DNA of 64,000 nucleotides. Origin: Rostratula benghalensis. Taxonomy: Eukaryota; Chordata; Aves; Charadriiformes; Rostratulidae. The stretch covers positions 1,225,215 through 1,289,214 of the forward strand of contig VXAI01000021.1 of the NCBI GenBank assembly GCA_013399305.1, written 5' to 3'. The position numbers and the translations under genes are program-made. Numbering within the stretch: the first letter of the stretch is position 1; the number at the start of each line of letters is the position of its first letter. The notes beneath the pieces were generated by a model. That model was not told where the DNA came from, did no database searches, and saw only the letters and a program-made list of their open reading frames with translations. Shown here piece after piece: positions 13,879 to 25,900 of this stretch.

Positions 13879-13993
13879 CTGGCTGGAGGCATCATCCTGG
13901 GAGTGGCACTGTGGCTCCGGCATGACTCGCAGACGACAAACATCCTCTACCTGCAGCTGGGGGACAAGCAGGCCCCCAACACCTTCTACGTTG
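13879..13993 (+). CDS. CD81: CD81 exon 2
   Basis: The acceptor is 'tttctccccag' and the donor is 'gtaagta'. The exon has 115 bases, entering in phase 0 and leaving after one base of a Gly codon. It encodes [16 protein letters not shown] and then a segment ending in APNTFYV. This is the rest of TM1 and the small extracellular loop (about residues 23-61). It closely matches mammalian CD81. Confidence 0.96.
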
Positions 13994-16900
13994 GTAAGTA
14001 GGTCTGAGGGATGTTGGTGTCACTCCACGGGTGTCATGCCCCAGGGTGGGCTGCAGTGTGCCCGGAAGCAAGGTGGAAAGCTCCGGGTGAGCAGCAAGAA
14101 GGTTGGACTAAAGATACTTTCTTATACCCTGGTACTCCCCAAAATATCCCTTGCCAAGCCAGTCAAAGCCTTTATCAGATGTTGGCTGTGGCCCAAGCAC
14201 AGAATCCAAAGTCATGGCAGCTAAAAGCACAAAGACCCGTGTTGCAGCGTAACAGATTTTCTCCGGTGCTGTTCTCCACTGCAGTCTTGCCCAGAGCATG
14301 TTTGGGAAGAGGGGGGACTTGTTGGAAGCGTGTCTCATTTCCTATCCAAAGGGATGTAAAAGTAGCTGACAGAGTGGCTGGCAGTGGAAAGTGAAGCTCG
14401 TCGAGCTCGTGACTCATGTTCTCCAGGAGGGGCAGGTGGAGCCTCTGTGTGTTACAGTTAAGCTTAGCATGGCTTTTATTAAATTGACAGCATGCTGGCT
14501 TGCTGGAAGATGAAAAACCCCTCTTTTTGCCCTATTCTCCAGTGATCCCTCACAGACAAGAGGGAACAGTTTGCAGGAGGGGTTGGTTGCCAGGCAGGGG
14601 CCAGCTCAGGGTGCAAGTATCTAATCCAATATCTGGTTCTTCTGTACCTGAAATTACCTTCCAGAAAGAGTTTTCCTTTGTTTTTTTGTTTGTTTTTTTT
14701 TTCTGCTTACCCATGAAGCAGCATACCCAAGCCCTTCTCCCTGATTGTGCCTAGTTACAGTAGATGCTCCTGCTGTAAGTAGCAGCGGGTTTTCTTCTCT
14801 TGCTGTCTCCCCTCTCCTGCCTCACAACCAGAGCTGTATTTATAGTGTTTCCCCTTCATAGATTTTCAGTTTTGAAAAGGGAACGCTAAAGAAGCCAAAC
14901 TCTTTCCTTTCCAAGAACCAGCCCAAACATCTCTTTCCTTCTGGGGGCCAGCAACTGATATCTCCCTAGTTAATGTATTTCTCCCAGTACCGAGGAGGAC
15001 CTGGAATGCTGGGGCCGAGTCCTTCTCTCCCACTTGTTGGGCATCCTTTGCTCTTCAACCCCATGTTGTTTCAACTTTGTCTTCAGCCTTTGCTTTGTAG
15101 AAAGAATGGGGAATGCACTGCACTGACTTTCCGACGCCTGTGAACAGCTCATGATTTGAGGCTGGCTGTCTTTTTAAAGTTATATTCAGCAACAGATCAG
15201 CCTGGATTCCTTCTGGCAGCTGTAATTTCCATGCAGTAATAACAGCAGAGCATTTCTTTCAGCTGCTGCCTCTCCCAGCCAGCCCTCTGGAGTCTGAAGG
15301 CTGGGATTTCTTTTTGCTTTTTCTTTTTTCCCTTCCCCCCCTTAACTGATACTCCTTCCTTTTTCTCTTCTGGCATCCAACATACACATGCACATAATGT
15401 TCCTGATTTGGGAGCAGGAACCTCTCTGGGGTTGGCCTCCAGAGTTGGAGGTTGTTTTTTTTTCCCCTTGCAAACCACTTTTTGATGTCTGGCTTGGGGC
15501 ACTGGTCCCAAGATCTGTCAGGAGGCTTTTAAAGACCAGCCAGGCTCTGCCATGGTGCTGTAGGACAGGGGAAAGCAATAAAAACTGTTGGAGAAGGAAA
15601 ACTTGGGCCATGGGGTTGGCACTTGGTGAGAAAGAGGAATGAGAAAGTGGCACTTTGGTGTCTGCTGATATCTCTCTGTGTCTGTTCCCCTACCTCAAAG
15701 TTGAAGCTGTTTTGTTAAAGGCTGTGTCTCTGTGTGTTACAGGAGAGGAAAAATAATTAATGCAGCAGGTTGAGGTGTTGGATTGGACAGCAATGGGAAG
15801 TGGGAGAGGGAGGATGCAGAGAGCAGGGCAGCCACTGGGGTGCCAAGTGTAATGCTTATCTGCCTTCAGCCTGTTGCAGAGCTTAATCTCTCCCCAGAAA
15901 TTAGGCAGGTTTGCACCACGGCAAGCTTAGGTCTCTTGATTTTCAATTCACATTGGTAGATCAGGCTTCCTCCAGGCCCTGCTGCAGTTTCCTGCTGGTG
16001 ATTTTCACAGATGGATTTTCACAGAGGGACTTGTGACACTTGGGAAGGAAAGGGTCTGGCTGTGCAAGGGAGCAGCAGGAGAGGAGAAGTCAGGTCCTTG
16101 CTCTGAGCATCCTCTGCAGCCAGATGGCCACAGGCAGCTGCTCTTGCAGCCCTCCTGGGCATCGGTGACTGTTCCCCTGCATACCCATCCAGCCCACGAA
16201 GAGGGAGCCCCTGGGGTTGGGGTTTCCCACAAGCATTTTCCTCCCTATCCCCTCACCCCCCAGCAATTTGGCTCTGCATCTGCCAAATTGTCTTGTGGGA
16301 GGCTTGGGAGGGTATTAAACAAGCTCATTTTTCATGGGCTTTTCCTCAGCATGGCTTGCAAACCATCTGATCCCTTAAACACTTGTTGCAGTCTAAATTT
16401 TGGCACTTCCATTTTGGCTGTGGACCCGGTGCTCCAGCAAATGGCAGGTTAACTACTTTGGTCCTGGAAAGACCAAGCAGTACCAGGTATGGGGAAAGTT
16501 GGAGCACTGCAGTTTTGTGACTGTAAAGGAAAGCACTTGCTCTTCAGCTGAGCTAGGCTTATGTAAAGCAAATAAATGCATATTAAAAACATTAGCCTTT
16601 AATATGCATTTATTTGCTTTATTGGTGGTTGAAAAACTAAAATCCTTCACACTTGAGTATAACGCTGTGTCTGAAATGCCGTGCATGTCTGAAGGCCAAT
16701 GTGTTAATAACAGATCAGAAAACATCCTTCAGGGTAGCTAGAGGTGTTGATAAATTGGATGCTAAGAACTGTTTAACCATTTCTTAGACATTTATTGACG
16801 CTACACAAAGTACCATTTTAATCACAGGGGAGTTTTGTTTGTTTTTTTTCACTGAGCTATGAAAGCCTGTGGAGAAGAGGCTGAGCTGGTCCATCTCTGC

Positions 16901-19900
16901 AGATATCAGTACAAGATGGAGTGATCTGATCTCTCCCCAGTTAGGGGCTGCTGTGGTGTCAGGGGTTTTAAAAACCCCTGGAGGTCTTGAGGAGGCAAGT
17001 GACACTGGGTTTACTGCATTTGCCCCATCTCAGTGGGATGATAGTAAAGATAACGTGTCAGGGGAAAGCCAGGATCCCCATCCTCCAAGGGCACACAGAC
17101 ATGGTTGCTGCAGGCAAAACAGTTTGACTGGAGTGGGGACAAAAGGCTCAGTTGGCTCTTGTTTGTCTTAAATCCCCTGGATTTCGTATTTCCCCTCTTG
17201 CTGGTCTCCCTGGGTGCTGGGAATGTCACTGAGCACTCATCCCCCCTGCCCACCCTTCCTTTGCTTTCCCTGAAGCTGCCTGGCGTGGAGCGGAGCGCAG
17301 CAGCCGGATGGTCTGGGCTTTGCTCTGGACTGCCAGATCCAAAATAGGAAATCTGCTCCAGCTGCTCCCAGCAAGTGACAGGGTGACACGACCCCACAGC
17401 TCTAATTAGCTCGGCCCTGGGAGTGGGGCCAGCCGGGAGGAAGAGTGTGAAGGCATCCAGAGCAGGGGTGTGGTTTTCCATGTAGCTCTGGGGATGAGGA
17501 AGGGGTTGGTTTTGCTTCTGTTTAGGTCTTCTTTTTTTTTTTTTTTTTTTTTTTAAATTATTATTTATTAGTAAATCCTCTGCTGGCCAGTGTCTCCTCC
17601 CCAAAGCACAATGGCACTGGCACCCCTTGGGAGGGATGTAAGGTTTAGGATAGGCATGCAGTGGTGGCTTAAACTTGGCCACCAGGGCTACTGCCACTGC
17701 TCCCATTCCCTGCCATCCTGCTGGGTATCACTGCCCCGACAGAAAGGCAACAGGGTTTGGGTGTGTTTTGGTTTTTGAGGGGTTTTTTTTGTTGTTTTTT
17801 TTTTTTTTTTTACACTTTTGAGTTTTTTCAGACTAGCACCCAGGCTGGTGACTGTGGATCTGGCTCCCAAGCAGGTCAGGTGGCAAAGCCTGTTGGAGAC
17901 AAGGAGGGGACATCTGGGGGCAGCAATGGCTTCAGACTAATTTTAAGGCACTAAGTGTGCCCAGAGTGGCATGCTGTGGTAGCACTGCCTCTCTAACAAG
18001 GTGAATCATAGACCCTATTCACTGTCCTGCTCCATACAAATACAATCCATGATCATCTGCATGCTTATCCTTGAAGTGAGCATGATGTCCATCACTGGCA
18101 AGCTTTTATGGGTGTCCTCAGGTTTGTTTTGGAAGTACTATGACATAAGGCTTTGCTGGCCTCAGTGGGGTCTGACTCTCATGGGGAAAAGGGGCTGTGA
18201 TGTGGCCAGCAGCACAGAGCATCCCAGCACATCATGCAAACAGATTTGTTTTGGCTGAGCAGTCATGGAGGAACTATCCCTTCTCTCCATAACAGCATCT
18301 TAATTGGCCTTTTCAGGACTGCCTTGGACAAAAAGCAGTGATGTGCAGGGTTTCAGAGATGTGGCTTTTGTTTCAAAGGGGTTTGCACTGAGCTCTGTTG
18401 TGTTGCAAAGGCTGTGGCAGCCAGTAGTGCTACAGTGAGTTCAGACCTGCCGTGAGCAATGGGGGGAGTTCTTGGTTTCTTTTCATGCTCCCATCGTTGT
18501 CCCCATCCCTCCAGAAATCAGGCATTAACTTAAAGGTGATACCAACTTCCGTATATTGTAGGGTTAGACTTGATGGCAAATCTTTTGTTGAACTTGTAGT
18601 GAAAGGGCTGGAGAAGAGCTGAAGAGTCCTGGTGTCTGGGTCCTGTAATAAACACTCATGAAAAAAAAGCCTTCTCTTTCGGTGTGAGGCTGCAGTGATC
18701 CCTGCAGATGCATGCAACTGGTTCAGTGCTGCGTTCCTCTCTTGTGGTTTGTGCTCTACTTCTTTAAGGCTCTGTGTGTCAGTGTCTTGCCATGTAGTAG
18801 AAACCATGTAAGGATGATTTAATTATTTAGTCTCTTAAAGAAAAAACTGGCTGAGGTTTACTGGTTCTGGACCTTCCTCCAATTGCTGTCAGATCATGTC
18901 CTTCCATAATAGTGGAATTCTTTTTAAAATAGTAGTTTTGAGGCAAAAATGCTTGTCAGTACTTCTCTCTTAGTATCTGGCTTCTACCATATAGCTAATA
19001 AGTAAAAAAGGATTGTTTGTATTATCATAGAATTCAATTTCTATTAAAAAAAAAACTTGTCTGTAATTGTAATTCAGTCAGCGTGACCCACTCCTGCAAT
19101 TCATTTACTCTGGTGACTAAAATTGGTTATGACTTAACCCAACAGCACCAACTTATGGCCTTATTTTGGGTTTAGATCTATCTGACAACAAATAATATAG
19201 TTGTCCTCCTCCTTTGTCCCCTCCTGTTGGCTCTGCCGGTGGGGATCTGTGCCAAAAGTGGCTTCTTGCTTGTCAGAGCTGCCTAAACCCGTAGCCCACA
19301 AAAAACTTCCAGCGGGATTTGGGCTCTGTTGTGGTGGTTGAGACCCCAGGGCATGTAGACGTGTCCAGAGGTGTCCAGGGCTGGGGCAACAGAGGATGAG
19401 CTGGTATGTTCCATCCTTGGTCTCCTGTTCCATGTCACCATTGTCCATCCCAGTGCTGGAGATGTGCAGCAGAGCTCATCCCAGCTCTCGTGGGTATGCT
19501 GGTGTGACGGAACTCAAGTCTCCTTCCAGCATTTCCCAGGTAGGTAGAAGAAAAGAAATCTGACTGGGACATCTCTGCAGAGTTTGGGTATGGGTGTACA
19601 CACACAAGGATGATGGTTTGGGTTTTCTCCACCTCTTTTGACAGACGTGTGTCCTTTGCTTCCTTCTTGCCTTGTTCTTGCAGACAAAGGCAGCATGTAC
19701 TGTCTTTCATCTCCCCGTGTGAGCCATGCAGCCCCAGGAGAGCTCTCCATGCAGTTCTCCATGCTTTGTGACACTGTTGCTCCATCTGGAAGTCATTAGC
19801 AGCCACAGAGCAGCAATATTTTTCTTGGGAAAGGGAGTGGAGGGGAACGGGGCTTTCCAGTTGTCATCTTCCAGCAAGCCCTCTCTTTTTCCTATTCCCC

Positions 19901-22900
19901 CCTCCTCTCTCACCCCAATTCCAAGAAAGCGGTAGGCTCTGCTTGGGCCAATTCCACAGGGCAGCCGGACAAAAAATGTCCAGGAGACCCTCCCTCACTG
20001 TCTGGCTGGAGTAACCACTTCTTTTCCCTCCCTCCCCATCCTGGGGAGACCTTCAACCTGCCTGTATTTTGCCCCCAAGTCACAAGGAAGCACATTGTGG
20101 TCAGGGGATTTTTTTGGCTATGGAGAGGTTGTTCTTCCAGGATGGGTGGTGTGGGATTGAAGGAGTCTCTCTCCTACCACTATCTGGTGGTGCCACCCTT
20201 CCCTGCAGTAGGGGTGGTAGTGAGCCCTCTGATGTTCAGCATCTCCAAGCCAGGAGCCACTGCAGGATAGGTTGCCACTGCAGCATGCCCTCCCTCCCTT
20301 GGAAGCTTGCAAAACTCTTGGATGTACAGTCTCCCGCAGGAGCGTAGGCACAGGAGAGTAGGCACAAAAAAAATCTCTATTCCCTCTGCTCTCAGCCCCT
20401 TTTAAAAGCACATCCTGCAGGAAGGGCAGGCATGGCTATGGGAGCTGCCTGGGCTTCCTGGGAAGCATGGTGTGATACTGAGGGGAGTTATGGGGCTTTT
20501 TTTGCTTTTTTTTTTTTTAGTCTTGTGGAAACATTGCTATGGTGACCTGGGGGAAGAGACTGGCTTCCATTAGCCTAATGAGTTAAAGCTGCAGGGAGAG
20601 GAGCAAAATGTGGGGAGAGTTAGGGCACTGCCTGGGAATGCCCCTGCCTGGAGCTGCACAGCATCTCTGATGGGGATGGCAGGGTATGGGAGGAGGGCTT
20701 GCTAGGGCTGGCCTGCTCCCTGCTTGTGTTAGAGGGACTCTGCTGTTCTTGTTGCTCCTTTTATTTGTTTTTCATTGGTGTTTTTTTTTTTTTTTTTTTA
20801 CGTCTGTTTTGTCTACTTAGTTTTTGGGGTTGTTTTACTTCTCAGCAGGGACAGGACATGGGTTTTACAACCCTGCAGGCAATGGCTATGTTGCTTTAGT
20901 GCCAGAGCAAGTACTGGCATTGAATATTGTTGTCTTCTCTCCCTTCCCTGCTTCTGGAATTGAGCATCCCACTTCCTACATGGCCTGGAGGCAAAGAGCC
21001 CTCCATGGAGGCATGATCTGTGTGAGCTGTGAGATAAGTTGGCCTCTTGGCTGCTCTTTATTCTCTCCTCCCTAGCACCATCCAGAGAGAAGTGCTCGAT
21101 GACTGTCAGTCCCTTGGGTATCATGTTTTAGGGCTTTCCATGTGGCTAAAGCTTTAGGAGGTCCCCACAGCCCAAGGCAGCACACTCCCTGGTTGTATCA
21201 GGGAAGGAGGGGGGTGATATTTGGTCCATTGACACTGCTTTTTCTGCCATGTTACATCCCAATGTTCTTGAGCAAAAATATCCCATCAAAATTGCTTTGT
21301 TCCTGCTTTGAATTCATAGAATCATAGAACCATCCAGGTTAGAAGAGACTTTTAAGATCAAGACCAGCCACAAAACTAACACTTCCAAAAGCACCACTAA
21401 ATCATGTCCCATATGACGGTCCTCACTCCCTGAGAAGTGACACCACAAACCCTATGGCAAGGTTTTGGCACTATCAATGCCCAGCCCTAAGTCGTGACAT
21501 TATCAAGATCAAATTGAAGACCAAAAAGCACATTATCCTCCCCCTTCCAAGAATTAAAGAGCTTCTCCAAGTGACTGAAACTTTTCCCCAAATGGAACAT
21601 CTAAGCAGTCCACAAAGATGCTGAGATAGGGAGCCATCAGCCTTTTGACTCAACTTCAGAGAGAACCCAGAATCTTTTCGTAACAAGGACTAACTAAGAC
21701 TAGTTGACCCTTTTTCCTGAAGCTTTGTGTTTTAAGGCTCCATCTCAAAAGGAAGATGGAGGACTCCAGGCAATACTGATGACACCCATCCCTGCTAGTC
21801 CTCCTGTGACTTTCCCAACTCCAGGGGACTGGTCCTGCAAGCTCATGGCTGCCTTTCCTGAGCAGCTGGTTGCATGTGGCAGCTTTAGTAATCACCCTTA
21901 CTGTGGCCTTATCAGAGAACAGTCCCATAGGGTTAGAAATCAGACTGTAATGTTGCTCAAGGCTGTAGAGGCATGGTGGTACTGTAAACACCTAGGAACC
22001 ATTTGTTCACTATACCTGTTGCTGCATCTCTGGTGGTTCCCAGGGTTGTCTCCTGCTGCCATTGGATGGATACATGACTGTAGGCACTGTGGTTTGCATT
22101 TCATACCCCTCTGATTTCATTTTTTGTTTATGGCAAACAGCAATTCTTGGTTTAAAACCCCTGAGAAAGCTGCAATACAAATGAGTTGGGAAGTGGCACG
22201 TGAAAGGCAGACGGAGCCTTGCTCGTGCAGAATTGTGCTTGTTTGGGTGGAGCCCTGAAGGAGCAAATAGCGCTTTGGTGAAGAGGTTCTCACTCAGCAC
22301 AGCCTAGCAGGAGTTAATCCTGTCTTGGATGCTTACGTAGGGAGGAGGCTTGTGCTTGGGGGGAGTCTCCCCTGACTTTTTGGCAGATAATGTGCCATTC
22401 AGGATAGGGATGACAGGTGCCTTGCTCACAGACATAGAGCCCAAAACCACGTGGGCCGTCACCCTCGCCAACTGCAAGGAATGAAAGCTAAGATGTGTCA
22501 GGCTGTTTTCTGGGAAAAGGGCTTGGTCGTTCCTGTCTGGACTGTGATTGCCCTGAAATAGCCCCCCCAGCTGCCTGGCACCCCGTCTGGAGGCAGAGAT
22601 CCGCCCACTGACCCCATCCCTTGAGGGGAAGGATGGGTGTGGGAAAACGAACACCATCCAAAGCGTGCGGTTGGGCGCTTTGGTTGCCTTCGTTTTCTTT
22701 TGCAGCCTTCAGCGTGGCATTTCCATGGAGAAACGCCGCTAGCATTCATCATACAAGATGCTATTGTTGTGTTAAACCTTTTGTGCTCATTTTTAAATTA
22801 ACTCTGGAGCAGAGTCCTGCTTCGTTGCCTCCCAGGAGGTTATAGCGATCTGGCCCTCAATAACAAACGGCAATTCTGTAATGGACACTTGTTTGTGCTG

Positions 22901-25900
22901 GGGAATGAAGCTGGCCTTTGTCCCAAAAGCCTTCCAGGTTTGTTTTTGGGGTGGTTTGGGGGTTGGGTTTTTTTTGTGGTTTTCAGAGTTTAGGCCAGTC
23001 ACTGCTGCCCTCTCCCCTGCCTGGCTGTGTTTCTGCTCCTCCCACCCCAGTGGTCTCATCCACTGGGCTCTGATCAGGAGGCTGCCCATGGTGAATGACT
23101 TCTTCCCTTCTCTCCTTTACTTCTTGCTGTTTGCTTGCTTGACAGCGGTGCTGGCTCTGGCGAGCAGTTGGCAACGCGTGAGCTGGGAGAGAAATGGGAA
23201 GCCAGGACCTAGGTCCACATAGCCTGTCTGGGGTGGATGTTCAGCGGGTCCGGTGTGGTGGTGTTGGTGTTGATTTTTTTGGTGGTTTTGGTTTTGGCTT
23301 TGTTTTTCGTTGTTGTTGTTGTTTTTTTAAGCTGCACAAATCCCAACAAGCAGCAAGTACAGAGGCCTCTGGAATATTTCTATAGAAATAGCAAATGTCT
23401 CTGTTCCCTCTGTCTCCTCTGTCAGTTGAGGTTATTGCTGGGCTTTTTATCTCCTAGTTTTCAGAACAAAACTTTCCTAGCCACCAGTGGCTCTTAATGT
23501 TTTCCTGATGATCTACATATAAGACGGACATATTTTTTTTTACAGTGAGAACAATCATTCACTGGAACAACCTCCCCAGGGCTGTGGTAGAGTCCCCATC
23601 ACTGGAGGTTTTCAAGAGTGCTAGATAGGCTCATCTAGGCTCACATTCCCCCAAAAGGTTGAGCCAGATGATCTTCCAAGGTTCCTTCCAACCTGGGCTG
23701 CAATATGATTCTGTGATTTCCTAGTTGTTGCCTTCTAGCCAGACTGGAAGTTGCCTTCATTGTTTATTTTGAAGAATTTGAGAATAAAATCTTCTCTCCA
23801 TCTGTGGGAGTGACCTGGTCGTTGAGGTCCCTACAGCATCATGCTGCTTGACCCTCCTGATGCTCTGCATCTACTTGTTACCTATCGACTAGGATGGTTA
23901 GCCTGAATGGTGACTTCTCAATCCTTGCAATTACTTCCTGCCATCACGCTTTTGTCTTCTATCTGTTGACATAATGTGAGGACAAGTCAGAAGCTGCTGT
24001 ACTCGGGGATGAGCAAAGCTGATTTTCCCAGAGGGCCTTATGATCAAGATTCTCCAGAGGAGCCACCCAAGGCTGTAAGATGAAAAAACCTGATGCAGTT
24101 TGGGTTGAAAACCTAATCCACTAGCATTGCTGGTATGAGCTGGAGCAGTGAAGGCTGCTTCTCTGGTATGAGCAGATTCTGGTGACAATAAGCAGACCTT
24201 TTTTTTTGAGACTACTACTGGTATGTTTCTCTCCCTGGATCACTAGTTATGTAGTGTCTGAAAATCTCCATCAGTCTCTCTAGAATTTGGCAGGTGTCCA
24301 GCAGGCAGCCTTCATTTTACAGGATGCATTCATTCCTTCCCATCACCTCTAGCCCCTTTGGGGCCCTTCTTTCCCACTCATACCCCAAGCCACTGCTCGC
24401 CATGCTGGCTCTCTGCCCAGCTACCATTGCTGGTTCCTCCACCTCGTATCATCTCTAACCATTGGAATAAAATCACCTAATTCTGTTTCAGGCAAGCTCA
24501 CCAAACTTTAACTGCTGTCTCTTCCAAGAAATGCCTGTGCTTGTTTTTCCCCTTCTTGCACCTTCAACTCAGGAGGTGTCCCATCACATCTTAGGGAGCT
24601 TCAACATCCCAACAGCCTGTTGGGTTTTCGTGGCTGAAAAGGGCCCTGCTGAAGCCCCTTTAACACCAGAGAAGTTGTAGCTGCTCCATTCCTGCAAGTG
24701 TTCAATACCAGCCTGGATGGGGCTTTGAGCAACGTGGTCTAGCGGAAGGCGTCCCTGCCCATGGCAGGAGGGTTGGAACTAGATGATCCTTAAGGACCCT
24801 TCCAACTCAAACTATTGTACAATTCTATGATACGCATCAGGAGGTGCAACTCATGCTTTTTTTTTTCTGCTGGCAGCGTTGCTGTGAGGATGTTGGTGTC
24901 GCCGGCCACAGAACCCGTCAGGTTTTGTGAAAGGGGCTTCCTGTGGGGTCAGCGTGCTCCATTGTGCCGGTGCTTCCCCTGCAGCTGGCTTCCTCCCTCC
25001 TGCAGCACCTAAATATAGTGGGAGGCATTGTGAGAGCACGATGCTGGTGTGAGAAGCTGGCTGGAGGGCCCCAGTGCCGGGGCTGCCAGCGTGGTGTTTC
25101 CCTCACCGCCTCTTGCCACACTGGCCCTTGCGTCGGCACTTGCGTTGCTTGGGTGCTGGTGACTTTTTTTGTTTGAAAGAGGGAAGAAGCAGGAGCCAAA
25201 GCTGACCCTTTCCCAAGTTTGACATGTCCTCAGGGGATTTTAAACAAATTGAGACCGTTAGTATGTATCTGGGGGGTTTTTTAGAGAAGGGTTTAACTTG
25301 GCTTAACGCTGCTCTCGGTGCATGCCCTTTAGACTTTGCACTTCAATTATCAGAAGATTGTTTAAAAGCTACAAAGATAAGAAAAACCTTAAACATGACA
25401 GGCACATACAAGCATTTTTAGTCTTGAGCTCTGTTTATACTTTAGTGCTGTTCCTAAAGGGGCATTGACAGACTGATTAATAACTGTAAAAACATTCCAA
25501 CTTGGAGCAAAAGAATTGAACATTTAATTGAAGGGGTATGTCTCCCAAGCACTAGCAAGGCATACTGTATTGCTGTTACCTCTGGGATGCTGCTCTGTGT
25601 ACATTATTCTCATCCTCTTTTTTTTTTTTTTTTTTCCCCCCCCACTGTCAGTTTAAAATGGTGACTGCAGTCTTGCCTCTTTTGTAATTATTTCTTTGAT
25701 TATTTTTTGCATGTGTCAAATTGCTTTTGGATGGAAAGTAGGATTCACTTACAAGCAGTAGAAACACAATACTTGAGAACATTAGTTAACCAGAAATGCA
25801 CTGAATGTATGGGATACATCAGAAGAAAGCCACGGTTTTGGAAAAAGAAAACAATTCAACTGAGCTGGTAGCTTTTGGCTCAGTAATCACCATGGTCTAC

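Noticed and set aside
17011..17706. 231-codon minus-strand frame in CD81 intron 2
   Set aside because: It includes a translated T run (poly-Lys) and crosses ordinary intron sequence; no domain is recognised.
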